The notes below the pieces were generated by a model. It saw only the letters and a list, made by a program, of their open reading frames with translations. It searched no databases and was not told where the DNA came from. From Paulinella micropora (taxonomy: Eukaryota > Cercozoa > Imbricatea > Euglyphida): a stretch of 37,470 nucleotides of DNA. Shown here one piece after another: positions 1 through 10,022 of the stretch. Location: contig BJOX01000002.1 of assembly GCA_009731375.1 (NCBI GenBank), positions 206,088 to 243,557 of the forward strand, read 5' to 3'. The position numbers and the translations under genes were made by a program. How positions within the stretch are numbered: the first letter of the stretch is position 1; every line of letters starts with the position of its first letter.

Positions 1-219
1 TAGGAACCGAAGCCGGGCCGCCTTGGCAAGGATGCTAAAACTCGGCGTGCGGCCTAAACCCCTGGTGATGCAGCCGCTTGTGCGCGTACCAACACCCAAG
101 ATGACCCGCAGGGGCGCTACCAACGCGCCCTCCAGCTTACTCAGCTTGTTGGCGCCCGGCAGATCCCAAAAAGCCGATGCGTAAAGCAACTTTGCGCCAA
201 CCATTTGCTGCCAATTCAT
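1..219 (-). pseudogene. Shifted-frame continuation of LINE A C-terminal region
   Basis: After the stop of the main ORF, another minus frame stays open to the left edge. It begins MNWQQMVGAKLLYASAFWDL and continues with a segment typical of the region after a LINE RT (KLEGALVAPLRVILGVGTR). Stop and new ATG overlap as TGATG at 221-217. This is most simply a frameshift in an ageing copy. A stop-restart signal is an alternative, since some non-LTR elements translate a downstream ORF that way. The window edge prevents seeing the true end. Confidence 0.6.
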
Positions 220-3200
220 CAGCCGAAGACGCGCTGGAACAGAGACCATCCAGAGGGTAAAGCATTTTTGCTGCCAATCCAGAGGGGGTAGTAGGCAGCC
301 GTTCCCGCTACAGTGATTTCCGCCGCCCGCTTCACTTGCGGTTTATCGGAGAGGGTGTCCGTGAGCAGAACTCCCAGGTATTTGTAGTGGTCGGTGACGT
401 TGAGAACCTTGCCCCGGAACCTCACGCATGGGGGCGACTTTTTTGACTTGGCGTGCCCGTATATCGGCATGACTTCCGTCTTGCCCGGTTTCAGGTTGAT
501 TTCAAGCCGATAGTCCTCCACGAATGTCGCCACGACATTTACAATCTGTTGAAGCTCCGTGACACTATGCGCAATTACCGCAACGTCGTCGGCGTAAAGC
601 AGGGTCCGTATGTCTTCGATGCGGTTGAGGTCCTCGATCTCCAACTCTTTCGCGATTCGGACCGTTAGCTCATCCATGAAGACGTTGAACAGCGACGGTG
701 ACAACGGCGACCCTTGCTGAACTCCCATCTCTTCCAGCACTTCACCAGTGAGTTCGCCATCGACTAGCACTCGCGATGACGTTCTTCGGTAAAAACGCCG
801 CAGAATGCGATAGAACTTGCCCTGTACCCCCATCTGGGTTAGCCTCTGAAACAACCCGGCCCGCCAAACCGTAGGGAATGCCTTTCTCAGATCCACGAAC
901 AAAACGAAAGAACGGAGGCCAGCTTGTTGTCTAAGGCGCAGACGCTCCTTAAGGACAAAAATCTGGTCCCCCGTACTACGTTTTGGCCGGAACCCACCCT
1001 GCTCTGGGCGAAGCCTGCCCGGCTGATCGATGAAAGCCGTAAGCCTCGCCGCCATAAGGGACAGATACATCTTACCCAGACAGCTCAGAATCGCGATGTC
1101 TCTCCAATTTTCCGGATCGGTTGGGTCGCCTCCTTTTGGGATGTTGACGATAATCGCTTTGCCCCAGTCGCTGGGGGTGTATTCGCACGATTTCAACCAG
1201 TTGAAGAAGCGCACCAGAAAGCTCACAATCCGCGTGCCTCCGTACTTGAGCATCTCGTTCTTGATCTTATCCGGTGAGCACGCTTTGTGATTCTGGAGAT
1301 TTTCCTGGCAGAGCTCCACTTCCTTCTCGGTGTAATCATAGTCCAGCGGGCCCGTCTCAGTCCGGATCTCCTCGGCTTGCGCCATGGCCTCGAATTGGTC
1401 GCGCAGGTTGTCGTTATACTGGAAGGTTTCGCGGGCCTTCCGCTCGGGCTCAATCCGCGCTGCTTCCTCATCAGAACCGACTTCCTCTACACATGCATCC
1501 TCCAAAAACTGGTTTTCTTTGGGGACCACCATACGTCGGCGGTATTCTTCCCATTCTTGTAGTTTTTCCCGGAGTGTGCATGCCAGAGTGCCATCGGGCT
1601 TCCGAACAGGAGCAGAAGCGTTCGACCGCCGAACCCCGCCCAAACGCTTTGACAGCTTCCAGTACGTGGCCATGGTAGCGCTCCTGAAGTTGGCAGCGGT
1701 GTCATTCTGGACCCGCTTCCACGCTTGCTCCTTCTTCTCCTTGCATAACCTTCTGACCGCCTTCCTCGCTTCTTTATATCTTTGCCAGGCCTCTCGGTTG
1801 GCCTCATTCCTTCGCCAGAGGCCGTATGCCTCTCTCCGTCGCGCAATCGCTTCCCTAAGACTCTCATCAAACCATGCATTAGTAAACCCTGGCCTAATCA
1901 CCCGAACTCCCAAGACCTTCACGGCTGCGCCCGTGAAAGCTCGGACCACTAAGCTAGCGACCCTATCTACCTCCTGCTGAAGCTCATCCGGGTCCTCCAC
2001 TGCTGATAGATCTGGGAGGCCATCTGGCAACAGCCCCGATATACCAGCTGCAAAGGTCTCGTCGTACTTCAACCTAAGCTTAGACAGCTCACTCTCCTTA
2101 CCCTCAACTACCCTGCCTATCAAGCGCTCTGCCTTGAATGCTTTGTACCTCTTTACCTGCTTTTTGGGGGGTGGCTGTCCCCCCCAGACCAGTTCCGCCC
2201 ACACAGCTTTGTGGTCGGTATCAAGGTCTACCTCGTCGACGCCGAAGCTTGCCTCCTCCGCCAGCTCGGAAGAGACGCAGATGTAATCCAGTAGATGCCT
2301 TCGTCCACCTACATTTTCCTGCCTAGACCACCAATATTTGTCCCCCCGTGGTTGCGAAAACCCACTGAGATTGCGCAACCCCGTGGCAACAAGCATCGCA
2401 GCCAGCAACTCACCATTCTCACTCCTAACCCCTCTACCCCTCCCATCTATCTCGCCAAAGAGGCCCACCACTCCCTCCTCCCGCGCTATTCTGGCGGGCC
2501 CCAGCTTAGCATTAGCATCACCAACCGTAACCACATGACCTTTGGTGGCGAAGTAGGAGACGGCCGCCTGCCACGCCTCATAGGCTGCAATAGATTCCTC
2601 TCGTTGATTTTCTTGGGGGAAGTAGCCGTTGCCGACGAACACATCCGACGCCGTCGCGCTCCCAGACGACAGCCTCACCCACAATTGCTGTGGGTGTGGA
2701 ACAGGCGCCTGTACAATGGTAGCGCACGGTGCCAGATAGTTGGCCACCAACGTCAAGACTCCCCCCAAGAGACGCGAGCCCGCACCAGTTGCAGCCGCTT
2801 TGCCGAGGACTGCGAAGCCGTCGACTTGGAGCTTCTCCACCTTCTGCGACGATAGGTTGTGCTCCTGGACTCCGACGATCACCCAGCCTCGCTCCTTGTA
2901 GTGCTCCGGCCATTCCCCAAAGCCTGGGCTATCCGCACCCACTTTGCCTTGCCAATTATGTGAGGCCACCCTCAGTGGGAAGCCTTTCACAAATTGGGAA
3001 GAACGAAGCTGATGCCGATGCCTGCGCTTCGGTTGAGCCCGCCTGGAGCCCTCCGCCACCCTCCACGGCCCATCCTGCACCCTCCGCCCCAGCTCCTCCA
3101 GCTCCCGCATCCCGCCCCACTCCGCCAAGGGAGATTCACCGCTTGAGGCTTCGCCCTGGGGCTCGTCGACTTCCACGTCGAGCACCCAGTAGCCAAATCC

Positions 3201-3851
3201 CTGCTTGCGAAGCTCCCTCTGCATCTCTACATACTGGGCACCCCCCCGTGCAGCCCGCTGCTTCTCTCTTTCCCGGAAAGTCCTACCCGTCGCAACGTGA
3301 ACCTTTCCCGTGAAGAACTTACGCTCCCGCAGCAGCCGCACCATCTTCTCCGCCTCCTCACAAGACGCACATTTAATCCGCAAATGTCGCCCACTACCTC
3401 TGCCCGCGAATTCCACCTCGACTTCCCCGAGACCGAGAATTCGGAGCTCTCGCGCCATGACCACTGTCTGAGAGACATGCGATAGCCCCCATACTATGCA
3501 ACATCTCTTATCCAGCTCATTTCGTACCTTCCTCCGCCACCTCCTCGGTGGCGGTACCGCTTGCCACACGCCGTGACCAGACCTTTCCGGACGTGACTTC
3601 TCTTCCGAGGTTGGGGAGGGTGATCGAGATGCAGCAGGATTGCTGGCTCTACGTGATTCAGGTTGCCCGTCAGGTACGCGAGCACTCGACCACCCCACCC
3701 CGGCCGAGTAGCCATCGCCACCCGCAGGCGCACTCCCACGGGGAACGTCTAAACCTGAAGGATTACCGCCTTGACCCATAGGGCCAGCACTAGCGGCCGC
3801 GCTCTTCGCATAAGAACCTGACATAAGTGGTATGGGACCCCGGTGCCGCAT
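219..3851 (-). CDS. LINE polyprotein: AP-endonuclease plus reverse transcriptase
   Basis: A 1,210-codon ORF. Residues 1-110 are low-complexity and basic. Residues about 115-200 look like a small RRM-like fold (CCIVWGL, then HLRIKCASCEEAEKMVRLL). The endonuclease/exonuclease/phosphatase domain spans about 290-555: RVASHNW near 293, VQEHNL, VGDANAKLG near 443, LLDYICVS, and the terminal DTDHKAVW near 546. The reverse transcriptase spans about 820-1,170: IPKGGDPTDPENWRDIAILS near 905, GGFRPKRSTGDQ near 953, FVDLRKAF near 988, GVQQGSPLSPSLFN near 1,047 and LLYADDVAVIA near 1,087 (catalytic YADD intact), then KYLGVLL. It would nick target DNA and prime cDNA synthesis from the element's own RNA. 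The start is the most upstream Met (3,851); nearby later Mets are possible. The stop is discussed with the next entry. Confidence 0.9.
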   Translation of the reverse strand: MRHRGPIPLMSGSYAKSAAASAGPMGQGGNPSGLDVPRGSAPAGGDGYSAGVGWSSARVPDGQPESRRASNPAASRSPSPTSEEKSRPERSGHGVWQAVPPPRRWRRKVRNELDKRCCIVWGLSHVSQTVVMARELRILGLGEVEVEFAGRGSGRHLRIKCASCEEAEKMVRLLRERKFFTGKVHVATGRTFREREKQRAARGGAQYVEMQRELRKQGFGYWVLDVEVDEPQGEASSGESPLAEWGGMRELEELGRRVQDGPWRVAEGSRRAQPKRRHRHQLRSSQFVKGFPLRVASHNWQGKVGADSPGFGEWPEHYKERGWVIVGVQEHNLSSQKVEKLQVDGFAVLGKAAATGAGSRLLGGVLTLVANYLAPCATIVQAPVPHPQQLWVRLSSGSATASDVFVGNGYFPQENQREESIAAYEAWQAAVSYFATKGHVVTVGDANAKLGPARIAREEGVVGLFGEIDGRGRGVRSENGELLAAMLVATGLRNLSGFSQPRGDKYWWSRQENVGGRRHLLDYICVSSELAEEASFGVDEVDLDTDHKAVWAELVWGGQPPPKKQVKRYKAFKAERLIGRVVEGKESELSKLRLKYDETFAAGISGLLPDGLPDLSAVEDPDELQQEVDRVASLVVRAFTGAAVKVLGVRVIRPGFTNAWFDESLREAIARRREAYGLWRRNEANREAWQRYKEARKAVRRLCKEKKEQAWKRVQNDTAANFRSATMATYWKLSKRLGGVRRSNASAPVRKPDGTLACTLREKLQEWEEYRRRMVVPKENQFLEDACVEEVGSDEEAARIEPERKARETFQYNDNLRDQFEAMAQAEEIRTETGPLDYDYTEKEVELCQENLQNHKACSPDKIKNEMLKYGGTRIVSFLVRFFNWLKSCEYTPSDWGKAIIVNIPKGGDPTDPENWRDIAILSCLGKMYLSLMAARLTAFIDQPGRLRPEQGGFRPKRSTGDQIFVLKERLRLRQQAGLRSFVLFVDLRKAFPTVWRAGLFQRLTQMGVQGKFYRILRRFYRRTSSRVLVDGELTGEVLEEMGVQQGSPLSPSLFNVFMDELTVRIAKELEIEDLNRIEDIRTLLYADDVAVIAHSVTELQQIVNVVATFVEDYRLEINLKPGKTEVMPIYGHAKSKKSPPCVRFRGKVLNVTDHYKYLGVLLTDTLSDKPQVKRAAEITVAGTAAYYPLWIGSKNALPSGWSLFQRVFG

Positions 3852-4460
3852 TGATCGAGTTGTAAACTCGATAAATGAGGACCCAGGTGGGGTTATTTAA
3901 AGCTCAACCCTTAAAAAGCATACGTGTACGTATGTATAGGAATACACACAAACACTCACCTGCATCCGTAACCAGGCACGAGGCAGACCCGCTGTGCATC
4001 ATCGAGGTAGGTGTCGTGGCAAACCACCCTGCGTCCGATAAACGCTGCAAGTGAGTCATCTACCGAGAGCACAGAGTGACAGGCCCGTGCACGTGTACCC
4101 ACCACCCCATAACCCTCCGCCAGAGCAACCCCATGGCATCCGCAGGATGAGCACGAAGAGTGCTGAGAGAGAGGGTGAGCCAGGAGCCCCGCTCCGGTCC
4201 GTCGTTACTTTGGTCATTTAGTCGTTTCAAGGCTTGTGGTAAGGTGTAGGGCCTCTCGCCTTCGTACAAACTCCGACCGACAGTAGTTTGGTTGACCCTT
4301 CTTCGCGGTGACCCTCTGAACACAACTCCCTCCCCCAGTGCCCACCCTTATGATTCCAGAGGCCACCCCGAGCCAAGAGCCATGAGTATGATGAGCAACT
4401 CACATGAGTTACTCTCAGTAATTGGGACCCGTCTCATAAATCAATGGAACGCTTATCGTG
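3852..4460. repeat. Leader-like repeat, copy 1
   Basis: Direct repeat of 4,808-5,565, clearly related along most of its length but diverged. Shared landmarks include the CTCGATAAA...TGGGGTTATT block near 3,865, CCACCCTGCGTCCGATA near 4,025, TCATCTACCGAGA near 4,060, CATGGCATCCGCA near 4,132 and the CGACAGTAGTTTGGTT region near 4,278. It directly abuts the start codon of LINE A, so it may be 5'UTR or promoter sequence. No conserved ORF is seen across both copies. Confidence 0.75.
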
Positions 4461-4524
4461 CGCCCCTCATAGGCTCAGCCCGCCCATGTGAAAGCTAGGC
4501 CTCGCCCAAAGCAAAGCAAAGCAA

Positions 4525-4713
4525 NNNNNNNNNNNNNNNNNNNNNNNNNNNNNNNNNNNNNNNNNNNNNNNNNNNNNNNNNNNNNNNNNNNNNNNNNNNN
4601 NNNNNNNNNNNNNNNNNNNNNNNNNNNNNNNNNNNNNNNNNNNNNNNNNNNNNNNNNNNNNNNNNNNNNNNNNNNNNNNNNNNNNNNNNNNNNNNNNNNN
4701 NNNNNNNNNNNNN
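4525..4713. other. Assembly gap (189 N)
   Basis: Undetermined bases between the two leader repeats; the left flank is a short AAAGC repeat. Nothing can be said about its content. Confidence 0.95.
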
Positions 4714-4807
4714 GAGGCAGTGCGGTGAGGCAAAGCAGCTATGCCAGTCGAATCCCTGGAGACGGAACCTAGCATCAAAAACACCGTATAAGTCTACCCC
4801 AGGCCTC

Positions 4808-5565
4808 CATCCACCGAGTGGTGAGCTCGATAAAAGAAGACCCGAGTGGGGTTATTGAAAGCTCAACCCTTAAAAAAGCATAAACATGTACGCCGCCAGC
4901 AACCCAACAACAATAACATAGCAGCCAGGAACCCAACAACAATAACATAGCAGCCAGGAACCCAACAACAATAACATAGCAGCCAGGAACCCAACAACAA
5001 TAACATAGCAGCCAGGAACCCAACAACAATAACATAGCTTCCGTAACCAGCCTTCAGGAACCCGCCTCAGTTACCCGCCCCCGTAACCAGGCCAGAGACG
5101 TGACGTACTATGCATCATTGAGGTGTCGTGGCAAGCCACCCTGCGTCCGATAGAAGCTACAAAAGAGTCATCTACCGAGAACACTAAGTGACAGGCCCGG
5201 TCACATGCACCCAACACGTCCCGACCCTCCGCCAGAGCATCCCCATGGCATCCGCAAAGTGAGCACGAGGGGTTCTGGGAGAGAGGGTGAGTCAGGAGCC
5301 CCGCGTCCAGGCAGTCGCTACTGTGGCAGTTGAGTGATTTCAAGGCTTGTGGAAATGTGTGGGGCCTGTCGTCTTCATGCTCACTCATACCGACAGTAGT
5401 TTAGTTAACCAACCTGTCCAGTGACCCACTGAGCCAACCCCCTCCCTCAGATAACCCCCACCCCCCGCACTCACCCCGAGTGACACCAGAGGCCACCCCG
5501 AGCCAAGAGCCGTGAGCGTGGTGAGAGAGCTTCTCTCAGTAAAAGTTCCCGTCTCATGAATCAGT
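4808..5565. repeat. Leader-like repeat, copy 2
   Basis: Second copy of the sequence described at 3,852, about 955 bp further from the LINE ORF. It carries an extra 29-bp minisatellite (4,892-5,038) where copy 1 has a short CGTACGTATG stretch. It runs into the gap at 5,566. Two monomers in tandem upstream of one LINE ORF recall the monomeric promoters of mouse L1, which is an analogy, not proof. Confidence 0.75.
4892..5038. repeat. 29-bp minisatellite, about 5 copies
   Basis: Near-perfect tandem units whose core is CAGCCAGGAACCCAACAAC followed by AATAACATAG. The first unit is slightly diverged. It lies inside leader repeat copy 2 and is absent from copy 1, so it expanded after the copies separated. 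Confidence 0.9.
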
Positions 5566-6055
5566 NNNNNNNNNNNNNNNNNNNNNNNNNNNNNNNNNNN
5601 NNNNNNNNNNNNNNNNNNNNNNNNNNNNNNNNNNNNNNNNNNNNNNNNNNNNNNNNNNNNNNNNNNNNNNNNNNNNNNNNNNNNNNNNNNNNNNNNNNNN
5701 NNNNNNNNNNNNNNNNNNNNNNNNNNNNNNNNNNNNNNNNNNNNNNNNNNNNNNNNNNNNNNNNNNNNNNNNNNNNNNNNNNNNNNNNNNNNNNNNNNNN
5801 NNNNNNNNNNNNNNNNNNNNNNNNNNNNNNNNNNNNNNNNNNNNNNNNNNNNNNNNNNNNNNNNNNNNNNNNNNNNNNNNNNNNNNNNNNNNNNNNNNNN
5901 NNNNNNNNNNNNNNNNNNNNNNNNNNNNNNNNNNNNNNNNNNNNNNNNNNNNNNNNNNNNNNNNNNNNNNNNNNNNNNNNNNNNNNNNNNNNNNNNNNNN
6001 NNNNNNNNNNNNNNNNNNNNNNNNNNNNNNNNNNNNNNNNNNNNNNNNNNNNNNN
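5566..6055. other. Assembly gap (490 N)
   Basis: Undetermined sequence between leader repeat copy 2 and the tRNA-like head of a SINE. The body of that SINE lies in this gap. Confidence 0.95.
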
Positions 6056-6131
6056 TGGTGGCACCGACGGGAATCGAACTGGCGACAGGTCCCAGATGGT
6101 AGACCTTAACCACTGGGCTATCGAGGTGCCA
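6056..6131 (-). mobile_element. SINE copy 1: tRNA-like head only
   Basis: On the minus strand the sequence starts GGCACCTCGATAGCC and ends CCGTCGGTGCCACCA. It has an A box (TAGCCCAGTGG) and a B box (AGTTCGATTCC) at tRNA spacing. The first and last six bases of the tRNA part pair (GGCACC/GGTGCC). The arms are imperfect, and in other copies the same head continues into a non-tRNA body, so this is a SINE head rather than a working tRNA gene. A (TAA)n tract (6,134-6,220) follows on the right. Confidence 0.75.
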
Positions 6132-6146
6132 CTCATAATAATAATC

Positions 6147-6220
<74 letters not shown>

Positions 6221-6221
<1 letters not shown>

Positions 6222-6489
6222 GTGCTTCTCTGTCAATGGCTGATGCATTTCTGCACATGCGCCTCCATCGTCTCACCCGTGAGGGGAGTACGAAGAATTG
6301 ACGATAAGCTCTAATGACACCCCCGCAAGGGCAGTTCCAACACTTCCAGACGGGCCGGTATGTTCAATGAAAATACTGGTCCAGAAATAGACCGGTATGT
6401 TCAATGAAAATACTGGTGGCACCGACGGGAATCGAACTGGCGACAGGGCCCAGATGGTAGAACTTGACCACTGGGCTATCACGGTGTCC
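6221..6489 (-). mobile_element. SINE copy 2, full length (269 bp)
   Basis: tRNA-like head at 6,414-6,489 (A box TAGCCCAGTGG, B box AGTTCGATTCC), a body with two copies of a segment around TATTTTCATTGAACATACC, then a conserved 3' region with CTTGCGGGGGTGTC and CCCTCACGGGTGAGACG. It ends at GAGAAGCACT and passes into (ATT)n. An internal Pol III promoter and a simple-repeat tail are standard for tRNA-derived SINEs. It would depend on a LINE for mobility. Confidence 0.85.
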
Positions 6490-6582
<93 letters not shown>

Positions 6583-6627
6583 GTGCTTCTCTGTCAATGG
6601 CTGATGCATTTCTGCACATGCGCCTCC

Positions 6628-6628
<1 letters not shown>
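6583..6628 (-). mobile_element. SINE copy 3: 3' end fragment
   Basis: Only the last ~45 bp of the SINE (GGAGGCGCATGTGCAGAAAT through AAGCACT) is present, bounded by (TAA)n on both sides (6,490-6,582 and 6,629-6,684). This fits a severely 5'-truncated insertion into, or shuffling within, another copy's tail. Confidence 0.8.
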
Positions 6629-6684
<56 letters not shown>

Positions 6685-6687
<3 letters not shown>

Positions 6688-7252
6688 TAAAAAAAAATTT
6701 TTTTTTTAAAAACAGTAGAACTACCGTCACTAGTGAACTGTAGAAGTACTACTACTAGTACTACTACTACTAGTACTACAGTACTAGTACTACTACTTTG
6801 CTAGTACTAGAACTAGTACTATGATTTTCTTTTGGAAAAAAAATAAAGCTGAAAAAATTCGTTGGAAATTAACTATATCTAATATATATTCTAGATATTC
6901 TAGATATAATAATTCTAGCACTGTAATACAGTAGCATTATTTAATAATTTAATTATATTTTAAGCTAAACTACTTTACTATGTATTAGCTTTTTACGCAA
7001 ACACTTTTAACGATGAAATAGGTATCACTAGTACGAGTAGTAAGTAAGTGGAACCGTAAGAGGAAATGGGTATCAAGAGATACAAAAGGAGGAAAAATGA
7101 TTTGTGTTGCGTGTGTATTTGACATGGCTGACTCTTTCAAATCGATGAAGGAGGGGACACACACACAAACACACACACACACACACACACACACGGGGCC
7201 CCGGGAGAGAGAGAGAGAGGGGGGGGGGGGGAAGAGGGGGGGNNNNNNNNNN
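6685..7252. other. AT-rich stretch with CTAGTAC motifs; no gene seen
   Basis: Begins with an A9T10 block, then about 110 bp dense in ACTAGTACT words (6,720-6,830). An AT-rich region with no credible ORF follows. It ends in (CA)n at 7,160-7,196, GA and poly-G next to a 10-N gap (7,243-7,252). I recognise nothing functional here. Confidence 0.6.
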
Positions 7253-7604
7253 CATGACTTATATATAGGTGTTATTGATGTGGAAGTGTCAGTTCAACAA
7301 ACGCAAACGATTTTGGATTTAGTTACTATTCATTTTCGTCATTCGCACATGATGGTAACGCAAGTGTCAGCAGTAATAGCTCACTGGCATCTGGATCAAG
7401 ACTCTTTTTTCGCAGCGTCTCCCCGGGGGAGTTTGGAACCGGTGATGTCCTTGGTGCTGCGATATACACAGACAAATAAACAGGCGTGAACAAACCATGC
7501 TGGCAAAGATCCGCGAGAGATAAAAAGATTGGAGTAAACAAAAAAAAAAGCAGCAGCAGCAACAACAACAGCAACAACAATAACAGCAACAACAGCAGCA
7601 ACAA

Positions 7605-7648
<44 letters not shown>

Positions 7649-8887
7649 ACAACAACAACAGCAACAACAGCAACAGCAACAACAACAACAACAACACACA
7701 GAAAATAACAGAGTAAAAACAAGTGAGCTGCCTGTTTTTGTAATAAAAAAAACAATAATGGAAAACGAAATAACACAGCAGATGAAAGGTTAAAAGTCAC
7801 CTTCAAGAAAAAAAGGGAGATTTAAAAGAGTAGGGACTTACAAAGTTGCGAAGATGCGAATAATGTTAGCCTGAAATATGCATACATAAAAACAGATATG
7901 CACCAATTCATACATTCACATGCACAAACGTAATGTACATATGTAACGTACATACATACATACATTGCATACAGACGTACATACATACAGACATACATAC
8001 ATGCATGCCATGCATGCATGCATGATGCATACATGCATACATACATACATACATACATACATACACATTACATACACACATTACATACATACATTACATA
8101 CAACACATGAATACATACAACACATGAATACATACATACATACATACATGCATACATATGTGATACGCACATACATACATACATACATACATACATACAT
8201 ACAATGCATACATACATACATACATACATCACATACATCACATACATCACATACATCGCATACATCGCATACATCACATACATCACATACATCATATACA
8301 TCATATACATCACATACATCACATACATCACATACATCACATACATCACATACATCACATACATCACATACATCACATACATCACATACATCACATACAT
8401 CACATACATCACATACATCACATACATCACATACATCACATACATCACATACATCACATACATCACATACATCACATACATCACATACATCACATACATC
8501 ACATACATCACATACATCACATACATCACATACATCACATACATCACATACATCACATACATCACATACATCACATACATCACATACATCACATACATCA
8601 CATACATCACATACATCACATACATCACATACATCACATACATCACATACATCACATACATCACATACATCACATACATCACATACATCACATACATCAC
8701 ATACATCACATACATCACATACATCACATACATCACATACATCACATACATCACATACATCACATACATCACATACATCACATACATCACATACATCACA
8801 TACATCACATACATCACATTCATCACAGACATGACATACATCACATACATCACATACATGACATACATGACATACATCACATACATC

Positions 8888-8918
<31 letters not shown>

Positions 8919-8940
8919 CATACATACATACATACATACA
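7253..8940. repeat. Duplicated segment, copy 1
   Basis: Matches 19,378-20,725 with only scattered differences over the first ~900 bp. It contains a ~240-bp unique part, a CAA/CAG-rich block (7,550-7,700), another unique part (7,700-7,940) and then ACAT-type satellite. Both copies begin beside an N gap with poly-G. An open frame in the first 240 bp is preserved in both copies but has no recognisable domain, and recent duplication alone explains that. Confidence 0.9.
8226..8880. repeat. 9-bp satellite (ACATACATC)n, about 70 units
   Basis: Highly homogeneous 9-bp array embedded in ACAT tetranucleotide repeats (7,941-8,225 and 8,885-8,940). Because 9 is a multiple of 3, all frames stay open in places and produce spurious periodic ORFs on both strands. 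The matching array in the second copy (about 20,390-20,690) is less than half as long and more variable. Confidence 0.95.
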
Positions 8941-9012
8941 TTACACAACGAGATAACTCCCAACCCAGCACACCCACCAGCAGATCAACCCTCCAAGACG
9001 GCGGTCTGCGGC

Positions 9013-9683
9013 CGTCGAGGGATTCACAACCCTGGAACAATGTGCTGGCTCATTGCCACCTTACAGGCTCTGGCATCGATTCCGGATCTCCCACCAATCC
9101 TACTCTCATGGACACGGCGACAGAGACCAATACGGCAAGGCACACTACAACATACCCTCTATCTCATCAGTAACACCCTCGACGCCCTGGCCCCCCGGGG
9201 TGAACAAACCACCCGCACACCCATGCAGGTCCCATGGTTAAGAGACCAGACAACAATATCGAGTCTTCACCATGCTCTCCGTCGAGATCGCCCAGGAACC
9301 ATCCACCAAGCGATCAAGGGCATACACGGCCTTCTTAGGATGATCAAAGACCAAGCTGGGAATGACGTCATCGGGAAATGGAAGTGTCACATCACCTCTA
9401 ACAGCCGATGCACCAACGTCAACTGCGAACGGTCCGCACCAGGAGAGAACGCCACGATCCCTTAATCGAACTCCACACCCCCACAAACAAGCCCACCCCA
9501 GGCACCCCGCTTCACCTGGAATCCCTCCTCCAAGCATGGCGCAAATACAGGAACGACAACCATTGTTCCCACTGCGGCAGCGTCAGGGAAACCGAACAAC
9601 ATTTAATGAACCGGCCCCAGACCCTATGGCTCGCCCTGAAACACACCACACCTCGACAACGACACTTCGGTGGGGGCAGGTGA
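9013..9683 (+). pseudogene. C19-like (ubiquitin-specific-protease-like) domain of retroelement B
   Basis: The first frame is open from about 8,945 and holds IHNPGTMCWLIATLQALASI at 9,019-9,078. This matches the Cys box of C19 peptidases (N-x-G-x-x-C-[WY]...LQxL). It then gives CTNVNC near 9,410. A frameshift near 9,440-9,465 moves the reading to another frame with LESLLQAW, HCSHCGSVRETEQHL and RPQTLWLALKH, resembling the zinc-ribbon and lP-x-vL-x-i-x-lKR segments of USPs. Family knowledge: such enzymes cleave ubiquitin or ubiquitin-like proteins. The Cys box is convincing; the rest is weaker, and a USPL1-like (C98) relationship is possible. Confidence 0.6.
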
Positions 9684-9689
9684 AGGTTG

Positions 9690-10022
9690 GGGGGGCGTAA
9701 CTGCGACCCAGGGGGCTGGTTCCGAAACTTGGTTGTAGATGAACAATACTCCATGTTTACCTAGGAGTCCCCAGTCCTGTCGGTCGGGGATAATATCTAC
9801 TTTCGCGTCATTCATACGGATCCAAGTCTCATCGGATTGAGGAGCCATGAAAATCAGGTGGGGGAGTTCGCCCTCCGTGGTATCCGTTTTGCAGATGGCG
9901 CCGGAGAGGATGTACTCACTGTGTCTATGCCTCCCCAGGTGGCGGGTTTGACCCACATTCTTTTCGGAATCGTGAGCCGGGGTAGGTTTGGGTACGGTAA
10001 AGTATCCCCTTCCCCCAGTTGC
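9690..10022 (-). pseudogene. Inverted segment with putative protease His box
   Basis: Here the plausible coding strand switches to minus for ~330 bp, inside an otherwise plus-strand element. The minus frame has GELPHLIFMAPQSDETW, IRMNDAKVDIIP and GVLFIYNQVSE, which resembles the C-terminal C19 box (His, then W..fnD..V, then a LFY-type strand). That box should follow the LALKH segment which ends at about 9,683, so the simplest reading is a local inversion. The usual GHY after the catalytic His is not seen. Confidence 0.5.

Larger units (their letters stand above)
1..5565 (-). mobile_element. Non-LTR retrotransposon A (AP-endonuclease type), 3' end beyond left edge
   Basis: One long minus-strand ORF carries an AP-like endonuclease followed by a reverse transcriptase, the arrangement of LINEs of the L1/Jockey/I broad type. 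Upstream of its start codon lie two diverged copies of a leader-like sequence (3,852-4,460 and 4,808-5,565), so the element probably extends at least to the gap at 5,566. The 3' part runs off the left edge of the window, so the 3'UTR and tail are not visible. The coding region is GC-rich, unlike the AT-rich microsatellites to its right. Attribution of the leader repeats to the element is inferred from adjacency only. Confidence 0.7.

Noticed and set aside
6056-6131. Functional tRNA gene
   Set aside because: A and B boxes are good but the anticodon arm is not, and the same head is joined to a conserved SINE body in other copies.
8226-8880. CRISPR-like regular repeat
   Set aside because: The 9-bp unit is contiguous, with no unique spacers, in a eukaryotic setting.
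7965-9040. Long repetitive ORFs on both strands (His-Thr-Ser, Ile-Thr-Tyr and Cys-Asp-Val repeats)
   Set aside because: Produced by a 9-bp satellite with no stop in several frames; mirrored on both strands and without unique sequence.
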